Assembly: GCA_963822595.1 (NCBI GenBank)
Contig: CAWGIG010000001.1
Coordinates: 1,240,001 to 1,304,000, forward strand
Direction: 5' to 3'
Source of the DNA: CAVRUH01 sp963822595
Lineage (GTDB): Bacteria > Chlamydiota > Chlamydiia > Chlamydiales > Waddliaceae
Length of the DNA stretch: 64,000 bases
Shown here: in pieces, positions 1 to 8,716 of the stretch
How positions within the stretch are numbered: the stretch's first letter is position 1
Layout of the letters: each line of letters starts with the position of its first letter
Translations under genes and position numbers: made by a program
Notes under the pieces: generated by a model
Database searches by the model: none
What the model was told of the DNA's origin: nothing
Seen by the model: the letters and a program-made list of their open reading frames with translations, nothing else

Positions 1-391
1 CAATAGAATGAATAGTCATCTTATTGATCAACTCGATTGCCTTTTTAGGATTACACGAAATACCACAATGACGCGCAAGGCCGTTTCCTGATCCTGTCGG
101 TATGATTCCAAGTGCTGTATTCGATCCAATAAGCGCTTTCCCTACCTCATGAACGGTGCCGTCTCCGCCGACAGCAACAACAATATCGATTGCTTTATCT
201 TTTGCTTCCCGGCTGAGTCGGGTGGCATCTCCCGGTCCTTGCGTAAAGCATATTTCATGGCTGAATTTTTTCCGATCAAGTGTTTTGCCGATAAGAATAT
301 CTATATCCTTATTTTTTCCATTGCCCGATACGGGGTTAACAATAAATCTTATCTTAGAAATATTTGTGTTCGTGTGCAAGGCGTAGCTCAT
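1..391 (-). CDS. Diacylglycerol/lipid kinase family protein (partial, C-terminus beyond window)
   Basis: Only the first 130 or so residues are in the window; the gene runs off the left edge. Reading the minus strand from the ATG at 389-391 gives an N-terminal strand IRFIVNPVSGNGK, then VAVGGDGTVHEVGKAL, then GIIPTGSGNGLARH. These are the nucleotide-binding landmarks of the DAGK catalytic domain (GGDGT and PxGTxN-like loops), as in YegS/DgkB lipid kinases and sphingosine kinase. Such enzymes phosphorylate diacylglycerol or related lipids at the membrane. The start lies inside the 3' end of the upstream phosphatase gene, an overlap of 38 nt, suggesting translational coupling. The substrate cannot be told from this fragment. 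Confidence 0.82.
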   Translation of the reverse strand, partial: MSYALHTNTNISKIRFIVNPVSGNGKNKDIDILIGKTLDRKKFSHEICFTQGPGDATRLSREAKDKAIDIVVAVGGDGTVHEVGKALIGSNTALGIIPTGSGNGLARHCGISCNPKKAIELINKMTIHSI

Positions 392-1166
392 TACTTAAAA
401 GTTCATGAATTTTTCCATTCGTGGCTAGAATCCTACCCGATTCAATAATCAATGGACCATTTTCGTAGGAGGATACTTTTCCTCCGGCTTCCCGGATGAG
501 GATAACGCCAGCGGCTATATCCCAAGGCTGCAAGCCTCTTTCCCAAAAACCGTCGAGGCGTCCTGCGGCGACGTAAGCGAGATCGAGTGCTGCTGAGCCC
601 CCGCGTCTCACTCCCTGGCTTGAATGTGTGACATGACAAAATTCCGTGTAGTTATTGTCGATGGTGTCCCTTCTGTCATACGCAAAACCTGTGGCTAAAA
701 GTGAATGCGAAAGGGAATCTACCTTTGAAATGGAAATTTTATTTCCGTTAAGGGTTGAGCCCATTCCTTCAGCTGCTTGGAAAAGTTCATTATGAATGGG
801 ATTATAAACGACGCCAACAATGGGGTTACCTTTATGCAGCAACCCGATAGATACCGATACCATCGGATATTGGTGTGTATAGTTGGTTGTTCCATCGAGA
901 GGATCGACAACCCAAGCGTAATCGGTTCCTTTCATAGAATGTAGACCTGATTCTTCAGCTAAAATGGTGTGACTTGGGAATTCATTTTTTAAAATTTTAA
1001 GGATTGTTGCTTCCGATTTTTTATCCGCTTCTGTAACGAGATCCCATGTGAATTGCTTTTCTTGTATGGATATAAGCTTTCCCCAATATTGTTCCAAAAT
1101 CGCACCACCGCTTTTTGCAGCTTCGGTAGCAATTTTCAGGAAATGTTCTACAGAATTTTCGTTCAT
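354..1166 (-). CDS. suhB: Inositol-1-monophosphatase family protein
   Basis: A 270-residue protein of the FIG/inositol monophosphatase superfamily, which hydrolyses phosphate esters such as inositol 1-phosphate using Mg2+. The metal site is visible: ILAEESG, then VVDPLDGTTNY (motif A), then the second motif PWDIAAGVILIREAGG near residue 217. Length is normal for the family. Members can instead act on 3'-phosphoadenosine phosphate (CysQ) or NADP, so the substrate is inferred; suhB is the usual chlamydial label. Its start codon overlaps the nqrE stop (ATGA), so it is probably the distal part of the nqr transcript and is itself followed by the overlapping lipid kinase gene. Confidence 0.88.
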   Translation of the reverse strand: MNENSVEHFLKIATEAAKSGGAILEQYWGKLISIQEKQFTWDLVTEADKKSEATILKILKNEFPSHTILAEESGLHSMKGTDYAWVVDPLDGTTNYTHQYPMVSVSIGLLHKGNPIVGVVYNPIHNELFQAAEGMGSTLNGNKISISKVDSLSHSLLATGFAYDRRDTIDNNYTEFCHVTHSSQGVRRGGSAALDLAYVAAGRLDGFWERGLQPWDIAAGVILIREAGGKVSSYENGPLIIESGRILATNGKIHELLSNELRLAHEHKYF

Positions 1167-1870
1167 TTTTTCTCTTCGTTTTCTGCTATAATTTGTGTTT
1201 GTTTGTCCGGAGCACCCGTCGGATTTGACAGTTTAATGCCGGTGAATCCTGAAAAGGTCATCGACATGAGTCCTGTCATCATAAAAGTAATTGCCATGCC
1301 TCTAAGTCCGGGAACGACATTAGAAACAGCCAACTTCTCCCGAATAGCCGCGATAAGCGCGATGGCAAGCCACCAACCTAATCCGGAACCAAGGACGTAA
1401 ACAACATTGGGAACGAAAGGATATTCACGAGTCACTGCAAAAAGACAGGCTCCGAGGATAGCGCAGTTTACAGTGATTAAGGGGAGATAGATACCTAACG
1501 TAAGATATAGCCCCGGAGCAACTCTTTCTAAGACGATTTCGAGAATTTGAACAAATCCGGCAATAACGGAAATGAAAAGGAGAAATTCTAGAAAGTTCAG
1601 ATTTATTCCAGTAGCGTTTATTCCTAGATAACTCAACCAGGAAAGAGCGTTTGGTCCGGTGACAAAGGAGTGGACAAACCAATTTAGGATTCCTGAGATG
1701 GTCAATACGATGACAACGGCAAATCCCAATCCATTGGCTGTACTTATTTTTGTCGAGCAGGCCAGGTAGGTACACATTCCGAGGAAGTTAGCCAGGATGA
1801 AATTTTCAATAAAAACAGCTTGGATTAGCAGTCCTACCAGATTAATCGACTCATAATCTCCCATCCACAT
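1163..1870 (-). CDS. nqrE: Na+-translocating NADH:quinone reductase subunit E
   Basis: An integral membrane subunit of the Na+-NQR complex, which oxidises NADH, reduces quinone and exports sodium. The 235-residue protein is almost entirely hydrophobic, with about six membrane segments. It starts with the family-typical stretch INLVGLLIQAVFIENFILA and contains the conserved FLGMCTYLACS, whose Cys is the type of residue that holds the intramembrane iron between NqrD and NqrE. The C-terminal tail of about 35 residues is charged and extends slightly beyond the usual end. The ATG at 1870 has an AAGG-type ribosome site about 7 nt upstream. It follows nqrD by 8 nt. Confidence 0.95.
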   Translation of the reverse strand: MWMGDYESINLVGLLIQAVFIENFILANFLGMCTYLACSTKISTANGLGFAVVIVLTISGILNWFVHSFVTGPNALSWLSYLGINATGINLNFLEFLLFISVIAGFVQILEIVLERVAPGLYLTLGIYLPLITVNCAILGACLFAVTREYPFVPNVVYVLGSGLGWWLAIALIAAIREKLAVSNVVPGLRGMAITFMMTGLMSMTFSGFTGIKLSNPTGAPDKQTQIIAENEEKK

Positions 1871-1878
1871 AGCGCGCC

Positions 1879-2514
1879 TTAAGTTTTAACAGGTTTATTT
1901 ATTATATTGTAAATCCAAATCATACATCCAATAATGAAAAAAGCCGCCGGAGGGCTGACCATCATTGCAAAATTTTCATAACCGAAAGGTGCATCTGCTG
2001 TCGCATACCAAGATTCCGGAATGACTCTCTTGTTTAAAATTTCTCCGAATCCAAAAAGTTCGCGAATAACCCCTACAATGACTAGAACAGCACCGTAACC
2101 AGCGCCAGCGCCCATTCCATCGAGAAAGGCCGGGATCGGCGCAACACTTTTTGCCATGCCCTCTGTTCGGCCCATGACGATGCAGTTTGTGATAATCAGT
2201 CCGACGAATACGCTAAGCACCTTTGAAATGGAAAAGAAATAGGCTTTTAGAAATTGGTCTATGATGATCACGAAAACCGAAATGATAGCAAGTTGTGCAA
2301 TCATTCGAACGCTATCGGGGGTCACATTGCGCAATATAGAGACGAAAAACGAAGAAAAAGCGGTAACGAATGTTACGGAAAGGGCCATTGTTATGGCAAC
2401 AGAGAGTCGGTTGGTGATGGCGAGAGCGGAGCAAATCCCGAGGACAGCCACCAAAATTTCGTTACTGTGCCAGAGTTGGTCTTTGAAGTAGAAAAAGTTA
2501 GAATGTTTACTCAT
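1879..2514 (-). CDS. nqrD: Na+-translocating NADH:quinone reductase subunit D
   Basis: A 211-residue membrane subunit of Na+-NQR, homologous to NqrE and to RnfE/RnfA. Hydrophobic helices run along the whole length. The conserved segment LIITNCIVMGRTEGMA near residues 105-121 supplies the Cys that pairs with the NqrE Cys around the intramembrane iron. Another family block is FLDGMGAGAGYGAVLVIVG. The start at 2514 is preceded by AAGGA and sits 2 nt from the nqrC stop. It lies in the nqrB-C-D-E order, the same split cluster I recall from Chlamydiaceae, where nqrA and nqrF are elsewhere in the genome. Confidence 0.95.
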   Translation of the reverse strand: MSKHSNFFYFKDQLWHSNEILVAVLGICSALAITNRLSVAITMALSVTFVTAFSSFFVSILRNVTPDSVRMIAQLAIISVFVIIIDQFLKAYFFSISKVLSVFVGLIITNCIVMGRTEGMAKSVAPIPAFLDGMGAGAGYGAVLVIVGVIRELFGFGEILNKRVIPESWYATADAPFGYENFAMMVSPPAAFFIIGCMIWIYNIINKPVKT

Positions 2515-2516
2515 GG

Positions 2517-3431
2517 TTATCCTTTCTTATACTCTTCATGTAATTCAATAAAGAACGGGCGGTATGCCGATAGTACGTCTTTATAGGCCGATGTTACACC
2601 ATTTCCTGTTAAAGTTGCACCTGCCATTCCATCAACGGCACTCTTAGCTTTGGGGGCATCTCCAAGAACTTCGTTGACCTTACCCTTAATCACATTGATT
2701 CCGATCGGGGATGTTTTGAAGTCGGTGTCGCCGCTAGGTCCTTGCTGGAAGATTTTTTTCCCGAAAAAGAGGCTTTGCCATGACTTTTCAACAATGACAG
2801 CACCTAGCCCAGGAGTTTCCTTTTGGTCGTACCAGGAAATTCCAATAACGGTATCACCATCCGGTTCTATGGCGATATAGCCATAAATAGCATCCCATAG
2901 TCCGTAACCATTCACGGGAATAACATAACCTATCGGTTTTGGTTTTTCTTTGGCGTTAGGTTTAGGATTGGGAAGAATGGCATAAATCAATTTTTCGGAT
3001 TGTTTGTAGTAGCCTTCTTTTTTGTACTTGGCGATGTAATCCGGAAGATCGATTCCGGATTTGTCGATTTGTACTGTTTTACCTTCATTATCGACTAAGA
3101 ACGGACTCAGCCGCGATTTGTAGATTTCGAGAATTTCATGATTGGTAGCATAAACGATCTCTTTGGAAGGTTCCAGCCTTCCCTCGCCCACATACTTTGC
3201 GGGAATATATTCTCCTTTATCGTCTCTGATCTGAAAATAACCGTCGTGAGTGTAAATACGCGCTGCAATGAGCATCTGTTGACTCCGATCGAGCTCTTTT
3301 GCCACTTCTTGCGGTTCTGATAAAGCGCTCGCCAATAATGAAAGGATGATTGCACACGTCACACTTAAGGTGATCATGAAGATGTACACTTGCTTGTTGC
3401 TTGATTCCGGTTTAGGCTGCGGTTGTGACAA
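2517..3431 (-). CDS. nqrC: Na+-translocating NADH:quinone reductase subunit C (TTG start)
   Basis: NqrC is a membrane-anchored periplasmic flavoprotein of the Na+-NQR complex. One N-terminal helix (YIFMITLSVTCAIILSLLAS) is followed by a large soluble domain. The FMN-attachment motif DGMAGATLT is present near residues 267-275, with the Thr that ApbE-type flavin transferase modifies. A longer reading begins at ATG 3494, but that would overlap nqrB by more than 80 nt. A strong AAGGAGG at 3439-3445 sits 7 nt before a TTG at 3431, so I take TTG as the real start, giving 304 residues. That leaves only a short overlap with nqrB, as expected in this operon. Confidence 0.92.
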   Translation of the reverse strand: MSQPQPKPESSNKQVYIFMITLSVTCAIILSLLASALSEPQEVAKELDRSQQMLIAARIYTHDGYFQIRDDKGEYIPAKYVGEGRLEPSKEIVYATNHEILEIYKSRLSPFLVDNEGKTVQIDKSGIDLPDYIAKYKKEGYYKQSEKLIYAILPNPKPNAKEKPKPIGYVIPVNGYGLWDAIYGYIAIEPDGDTVIGISWYDQKETPGLGAVIVEKSWQSLFFGKKIFQQGPSGDTDFKTSPIGINVIKGKVNEVLGDAPKAKSAVDGMAGATLTGNGVTSAYKDVLSAYRPFFIELHEEYKKG

Positions 3432-4935
3432 GGCGTGTCCTCCTTTTTCGAAGAAAGCTTGCTGCATAGTAATCGAAGAGCGGGGCAAACACATTGCCCA
3501 TTAATATTGCAAGCATCACTCCTTCAGGATACGCAGGATTAATAAGTCGTATTGTTATTGTAATGACCCCGCAGAATATTCCATAAATCCATTTCGCAAG
3601 ATTGATAGCGGGCGATGACACCGGATCTGTTGCCATGAAAACGATACCGAAAGCAAGTCCTCCAAAGAGCAAATGCTTATAGGCGGGCATAGCGAATATC
3701 GCAGGATTCCAAGCGCCGCTTTCGTCTCCGAGCTTGGATAGCATTTGAAATAGCAATGCAGTAAAGAAAGCACCAAAAGTCATTCCCAAAATGGTTCTCC
3801 AGGAACCAACCCCTGTGTAAATTAAAAATAACGCCCCCAAAATGCAGGCAAGTGTTGAGGTTTCGCCGAGGCAGCCGATTTTATCTCCGAGGAAGAATCC
3901 CCAATCTCCATTATTGCCAAGTCCATAATTGAGGCTGGAAAAATTGTAGGCATCCTCATAGTAACCCGGAGAAAGGCCGAGTCCGCCGTCTATTGACGGA
4001 GAGGTGACAAAGCTCCTCAATTGTTCTTGAGTCATTTGACCGAGGATTGCAGAACCTTTGTTCCAGGTTTGAAAGTGATTCTGGATGGCATCGATTGTTC
4101 CTACATTATTTCCTAGATTATTTGTGGCAATGGCATCGACATGAATTCTTTTTATTTCGAAAGGGATGTTGAATTCGGCTAGTTTACTGGCTTGTGTGTA
4201 GCCATCGAGGGTCGTCGTTCCGGCATCTTGGTTCATTTTAAGAAGACTGGAACGAATAACAGCAGGGTTTGATCCGACCCAGACATTCCCTGTCATTTTT
4301 CCGGGGAACCCGAAAAATAGAAACGCCCGACATGCTAGGGCAGGGTTCACGATGTTCATGCCGGAGCCACCGAATATTTCCTTGGCGAAGACAATACCTG
4401 CGGAGACGCCTACAGCGACCATCCAGAGGGGAATGGTGGGAGGCAGGATAAGGACGACAAGAATTCCGGTGACGAGAAAACCTTCGGAAATTTCATGTTT
4501 TCTAACGATAGCAAAAAGAGCTTCCCAGAAGCCACCGACGGCGTATACCACTAATGTCAAAGGAAGAAATATCGCTAGCCCTTCGGTGATAATTTTTAGG
4601 AATCTGCCATCTTTTCCGGCGAATGCAAAGTAGTCTGCCAAGGAGGAGCGGCTGGCGAGGTATTCGTTCATGAGATGGTAGTTGCCGCTAGAGAAGACGA
4701 ATTCTTGGAGGCCGGTATTCCAGATGGCCATGAGGATGCAAGGGAGAAGGGCGATGACAACGATGAGCATCCAGCGTTTGATGTCAATGGCATCACGTAT
4801 ATGGGGTCCGCGGGTGGTCACATGTGGAGCTTGATATAAGAAGGTATCGCCGGCAGATACTAGGGGACGCATCCAATGGAGGGGTTTTCCTTTTTCTGTG
4901 AGGTCGAGTTGATATTGAAGAAATTTTCGCAGCAT
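3412..4935 (-). CDS. nqrB: Na+-translocating NADH:quinone reductase subunit B
   Basis: First gene of the nqrBCDE block. The 507-residue protein is the large membrane subunit of Na+-NQR and carries covalent FMN and a riboflavin site. Recognisable blocks are MRPLVSAGDTFLY at the N-terminus, EIFGGSGMNIVNPALACRAF near 187-206 and the C-terminal helices with FGLAFGIVFMATDPVSSP-like sequence near residue 425. Characterised NqrB proteins attach FMN to a Thr in an SGAT-like motif. Here the corresponding stretch reads DGYTQAS (244-250), placing Ser250 where Thr is expected. The ATG at 4935 follows a gap containing an HP-D repeat remnant. Confidence 0.95.
   Translation of the reverse strand: MLRKFLQYQLDLTEKGKPLHWMRPLVSAGDTFLYQAPHVTTRGPHIRDAIDIKRWMLIVVIALLPCILMAIWNTGLQEFVFSSGNYHLMNEYLASRSSLADYFAFAGKDGRFLKIITEGLAIFLPLTLVVYAVGGFWEALFAIVRKHEISEGFLVTGILVVLILPPTIPLWMVAVGVSAGIVFAKEIFGGSGMNIVNPALACRAFLFFGFPGKMTGNVWVGSNPAVIRSSLLKMNQDAGTTTLDGYTQASKLAEFNIPFEIKRIHVDAIATNNLGNNVGTIDAIQNHFQTWNKGSAILGQMTQEQLRSFVTSPSIDGGLGLSPGYYEDAYNFSSLNYGLGNNGDWGFFLGDKIGCLGETSTLACILGALFLIYTGVGSWRTILGMTFGAFFTALLFQMLSKLGDESGAWNPAIFAMPAYKHLLFGGLAFGIVFMATDPVSSPAINLAKWIYGIFCGVITITIRLINPAYPEGVMLAILMGNVFAPLFDYYAASFLRKRRTRLVTTAA
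3439..3445 (-). promoter_or_regulatory. Ribosome binding site that fixes the nqrC TTG start
   Basis: On the minus strand the sequence AAGGAGG lies 7 nt upstream of TTG (3429-3431) and inside the last codons of nqrB. No comparable site precedes the upstream in-frame ATG codons. This supports TTG initiation of nqrC. Confidence 0.75.
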
Positions 4936-5005
4936 GAACAGTGTCCGTAGATTATATTGTCTATTAGGCTAACAAAAAATTAGAAAAAGTCAATCATATA
5001 TTAAT

Positions 5006-5133
5006 CACCACAGAGACACAGAGGAAGAAGAGAGAAGCATATGCTCGTTTGAATTTTTTTTTGAATAGATTTTTGTGGTTTGGTTCTAAGATCCATTCTT
5101 ACCTTTGGTCATAGACAAGACGTTGGAAAAAAA
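5006..5133. repeat. HP-D repeat copy 1 (short form without hairpins)
   Basis: The left end CACCACAGAGACACAGAGG and the right end, from about TAAGATCCATTC to GACAAGACG and a run of A, match the ends of the HP-D copies at 8717, 9680 and 10347. The two internal hairpins of those copies are absent, leaving a 128-nt form. It fills most of the gap between nqrB and the coiled-coil gene. Confidence 0.75.
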
Positions 5134-5207
5134 TGGCATAATATGTAAACACTATCTGAGGAAATCAATCCTTTGGAATGAACTCTTTTTTTCTAGTTTT
5201 TTATTAC

Positions 5208-7346
5208 TTAAAACAAGGAAAGGAGAAACTTTAAGGGACCCATATCCTTAAACACCTCGTTGTCTTTGAATTGATTCAAATTATCTATACTATCAGCAGG
5301 ATTTTTTAGCATATGCTCTCTCATACTTATTAGTGTGTTATACATTACTTTCTGTTTTGGATCTGCAAACTGACGACTCCCATCGGGTGCTTTCGTTCGA
5401 TTATCATCCTCTATTTGTTTAATTTGGTTGTTAATTTGAATATTCATTAATAAATAAGTATCAGCATATCCGGGTTCTTTTCCATCGGCAATTTCCTTAA
5501 TTTGCAGAGGAACATCATCATGACTAATGAATTCAATCCAGCCTAAGTTCTCAACACCAAAATCTTTTATGATGGCCATCCTAGCGAATAAGGCTTCCGC
5601 AGCTATAGCGTTTTGAGGAGAAACCCCTTCCGCTTGGATTTTATTCGCGACTCCTTTAATAATATCCGCCGCTGAAATTTCTCCATCCGCAGTTGAAATC
5701 ATGACTTGATCTTGGAACATCAACATAGCTCCAAAATGTAGCCGATCCAAGGCCATGTGGGCAATATGTGGCTCTAACCATGCATCTGAGTTTGATAATT
5801 TTTCAATTAATTGACTTTGAGTAAGATTTTTAATTTCTTCTCCACGAAGTGCTCCTCTTAATAGCATCTCCATTCCTGCTTTACATTCTTGGACTCCTCT
5901 TCCTGAAGTTGGATCTGTGTCAATCTTTACCGCCCAGTCAAATAAATCATTTCTTGTTCTGGAGAATTTCTTCAAATCCGAAACCGACTTAGTGCCAAGT
6001 GCGTCTACGAAGGACAAAAATTCTTTTCCTAAATCCCCATTCCAATTCTCTGGACTGTATCCTCTTTCCCAACGAGATATATACGGAGAAGGTGTAGCTT
6101 CAGTCATTGTTTGAATGGAGGGCTTAACTACACTGGAACTAGCTTTAGTAAAGGAATTTTTTAAGTTTGCTAAATTTATCCTTCTATTTGTGTCTTTTAC
6201 TATAAAATCCGGATCGCGTTTGTCAGCATTGGGGGGAACAATCGCAAGATTAGAAGGTCCGTTCATTATTCCAAAGGATAAAACTTGGCTTATTTTTTGT
6301 TTACCCGCAAAAGTGTTTGTAGTCTTAGCATCAGCGTTACCATTGGCTTCCAATGCTTCCATTGCTATTATCCCTTTAATTATATTGGGATCCTTTAGCT
6401 CTTTGCTAAACATATCGTCCGTTAAAAAGAGACGATTTAATGCATCCATGCCCACAAGGTTCATTCTCTGTGGGGTATAATGCGAACTCATGTTTGCTCC
6501 TAAAGCTCGTAAACGCTTCTCAACTTTTTTATAATCCTTTTGGGCCTGTTTAATATTGTTTCCGTAGAATGATCTAAGTATATTTAAATCTTGTTTTAAT
6601 GAATTGGGACCCGGAGGAGTTCCCATATGACTTTCCAGAAGCTTAAGCTCAGGATTCTCAGTTTTATTTGCGAGTTTTCCACCTACTATTTTTCCTGCCC
6701 TTTGTAATGAATCTACGACTCCACTTCCCAAGGTCTGAATAGATTCTTTCAGGTTAAAGCTCGATTTGGTTTTTTGCTGTTCTTTGGCATCGATTATTGT
6801 TTGTAGTTTAGGTATTTCGTTTTCTAAAGATTCAATTTCCTCATCTAGCTCAGCTTTCTGAGATTTTAGTTCCTTGATATGGTTCTCTACGCGAGCCCTC
6901 ATATCGCTCATTCCTTTGGGCATTTCTGCACAGGAACTTTCCTGGTCTTTTATTCGGAGCCTGAGGTTTTCGCTAGTTTTTTTCTTATCAACAAGCAAAC
7001 TTTGTAAAGTGCGTACATTAGTTTTTGCTTCTTTAACTTCTTTTGAATCCTTCTTCAAACCGACCTTTTCGGCAAATTTGTGAACAGATTCAATCATCTT
7101 TTTTATATAATCTGACTTCGGTTGTGCTTTTGCTGCGTTTGGGTCGTTTGGGACTTCAGAGCTTGAGACGGCCTCTCGAATTGTGGATGAAGCGGGTTTA
7201 TTGTCTGGGGCTAATGTACCACTGCCAATAGTACTAGCTCTCTTAGCAGCATCTGCTAATTGGGGCTTTGTGGCCACCTCGGTGTGGGCATCCTCTTTTG
7301 GCCCGATTTTTGTATTTTCTAGTGGAGAGTTCTCTAAGGGCTCCAT
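5208..7346 (-). CDS. Coiled-coil protein of unknown function, possible effector
   Basis: I do not recognise a family. From the ATG at 7346 the product is 712 residues; an AAGGAG at 7353-7358, 6 nt upstream, decides this start over the ATG at 7385. The first 90 residues are polar, low in complexity and apparently disordered. Residues about 90-195 form a heptad-rich coiled coil full of K, E, L and R. The remainder is predominantly helical and soluble, with no membrane segment or signal peptide. A long disordered N-terminus plus a coiled coil and no export signal is compatible with a type III secreted effector of a chlamydia, but this is inference. It is flanked by HP-D related repeats on both sides. 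Confidence 0.7.
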   Translation of the reverse strand: MEPLENSPLENTKIGPKEDAHTEVATKPQLADAAKRASTIGSGTLAPDNKPASSTIREAVSSSEVPNDPNAAKAQPKSDYIKKMIESVHKFAEKVGLKKDSKEVKEAKTNVRTLQSLLVDKKKTSENLRLRIKDQESSCAEMPKGMSDMRARVENHIKELKSQKAELDEEIESLENEIPKLQTIIDAKEQQKTKSSFNLKESIQTLGSGVVDSLQRAGKIVGGKLANKTENPELKLLESHMGTPPGPNSLKQDLNILRSFYGNNIKQAQKDYKKVEKRLRALGANMSSHYTPQRMNLVGMDALNRLFLTDDMFSKELKDPNIIKGIIAMEALEANGNADAKTTNTFAGKQKISQVLSFGIMNGPSNLAIVPPNADKRDPDFIVKDTNRRINLANLKNSFTKASSSVVKPSIQTMTEATPSPYISRWERGYSPENWNGDLGKEFLSFVDALGTKSVSDLKKFSRTRNDLFDWAVKIDTDPTSGRGVQECKAGMEMLLRGALRGEEIKNLTQSQLIEKLSNSDAWLEPHIAHMALDRLHFGAMLMFQDQVMISTADGEISAADIIKGVANKIQAEGVSPQNAIAAEALFARMAIIKDFGVENLGWIEFISHDDVPLQIKEIADGKEPGYADTYLLMNIQINNQIKQIEDDNRTKAPDGSRQFADPKQKVMYNTLISMREHMLKNPADSIDNLNQFKDNEVFKDMGPLKFLLSLF

Positions 7347-7352
7347 ATCAAA

Positions 7353-7358
7353 CTCCTT
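7353..7358 (-). promoter_or_regulatory. Ribosome binding site for the coiled-coil protein
   Basis: AAGGAG on the minus strand, 6 nt before the ATG at 7346. The alternative ATG at 7385 has no such site, so the shorter protein is preferred. Confidence 0.6.
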
Positions 7359-7458
7359 GATTTTTAGTTTGACGACTTTAGTCATGCTAAATATCTAATT
7401 ATTATTATAAAGTTAGCGCATAATTATGTAAATATAAATTTTAATTAAATTAGAAAAA

Positions 7459-7500
7459 TGCCGCTATATTATGGAAGGTATCATCCATAAAATAGCGGCA
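7459..7500. repeat. Hairpin downstream of lplA, related to HP-D hairpin II
   Basis: Arms 7459-7475 and 7484-7500 pair over 17 positions with a single mismatch and an 8-nt loop. The core GCCGC-AT-rich-ATGGA resembles the core of the second hairpin in the full HP-D copies near 9.8 and 10.4 kb. It sits just after the lplA stop codon (minus strand), so it may also serve as a transcript end, but no clear T-run follows. Confidence 0.6.
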
Positions 7501-7531
7501 AATTCGTTCGGGAGGGATTCTTGAAGGAAGA

Positions 7532-8617
7532 TTAACCTATACTCATAAACCCATTAGTTTCATGACTCATGAATCGATTAATATCATCGCGAAATAACTT
7601 TTGAAAATATTCGCAGAATTCTTGGATAACTTTCGTGTAGTCCTGACCCAAGGTTCTGTTCAAGTTATGAAACATTTTAATAGGGAGGTCCATGTTGTAA
7701 TACTTCCCTACAAATACCTCGCGGAGACATTCTATCAATTTGAGATCCAATGAATCGGAATAAATCGCAGATTTCACGATCTTGTGAGCCTCACACTCAA
7801 GATTTATTTGTACAATGCCAAAACTAAACTTATGTTCAAGCTTTAGCGAAAAAGGAGGGTTTTCATTGAAAATGAATTCATCACTTGTGTACCTGGCGAG
7901 AATTTTATTATAAAGTTTAGGGTCATCGATTATGTTGTTAAAATTGTCTTTGTCAAGCACAACTAAGTCACTAGAAGTGCCACAATCTGCAAGAAAAGAA
8001 CTGATAAGCGCTCGATCAAAATCTACATAAGTGATGGCAGGATTGAATTCAGTTAGGTTGCATACTCTGGCTGCAACACTCTTTACTCCTTTACTTTCTA
8101 ACTTTATTTTCGAGGGTGTCAAATATTTAGATAGGTTATCCATGTTAGCATTAATGAGAGCAGTAAGGTGATGTCTAAAGACAGGCGAGGTTCCCTCTCT
8201 ATTTTTGATAGCAAATGCTGAACCAGAAACTTTCTTTCCAGCTATACAAATGTCATTACGTCCTTGTATAACAGCAACATTACCATTCAAATTCAATTGG
8301 TTAAATGCATTAACGACTACTGACATATATCTCTTATGTGGCTTATCACAGTTGGGTTCGATAAAACTAACGAGTCTACATCCTTCATCAAGATAACAGG
8401 CTCCTCCTCCCGTGTCTCGTCTAATGAGATAGATGTTATCTTTTTGCATCTGTACTCTATTGCATTCAGCCTCAGTGTTCTGGTTTACTCCTACGGATAC
8501 CGTTTTACAGCTTCTAGATAAAAAAAGAATTGTTTCTTTTGCCTTGTGTGCAAAATATGTCGCTACAGCTGCATTGACGTGTGGATTTGTAAAAGTGCTT
8601 ACAATGATTCCGCTCAT
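7532..8617 (-). CDS. lplA: Lipoate-protein ligase A family protein
   Basis: Activates lipoate with ATP and attaches it to lipoyl domains of 2-oxoacid dehydrogenases and GcvH. The 361-residue protein shows the BPL/LplA signatures RRDTGGGACYLDEG (66-79), GRNDICIAGKKVSGSA (119-134), whose Lys residues are in the region of the catalytic lysine, and HHLTALINANMDNLSKYLTP followed by KLESKGVKSV. The usual RRxSGGGAVYHD carries T for S here. The C-terminal third is more divergent but has the length of the LplA accessory domain. The ATG at 8617 has an AGGAGG ribosome site upstream. The neighbours do not belong to lipoate metabolism. Confidence 0.85.
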   Translation of the reverse strand: MSGIIVSTFTNPHVNAAVATYFAHKAKETILFLSRSCKTVSVGVNQNTEAECNRVQMQKDNIYLIRRDTGGGACYLDEGCRLVSFIEPNCDKPHKRYMSVVVNAFNQLNLNGNVAVIQGRNDICIAGKKVSGSAFAIKNREGTSPVFRHHLTALINANMDNLSKYLTPSKIKLESKGVKSVAARVCNLTEFNPAITYVDFDRALISSFLADCGTSSDLVVLDKDNFNNIIDDPKLYNKILARYTSDEFIFNENPPFSLKLEHKFSFGIVQINLECEAHKIVKSAIYSDSLDLKLIECLREVFVGKYYNMDLPIKMFHNLNRTLGQDYTKVIQEFCEYFQKLFRDDINRFMSHETNGFMSIG

Positions 8618-8716
8618 AAAATAAATACCTCCTGTTTGCTTAAAACCATTGGATCATAAAGTAAGCCTCAATATTTTGGAACCGTATAGTATATCCATCG
8701 CCGTCTAATGATTTAT

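Noticed and set aside
149..448. Plus-strand open frame at the left edge
   Set aside because: It overlaps the lipid kinase and phosphatase genes on the other strand, both of which have clear family motifs.
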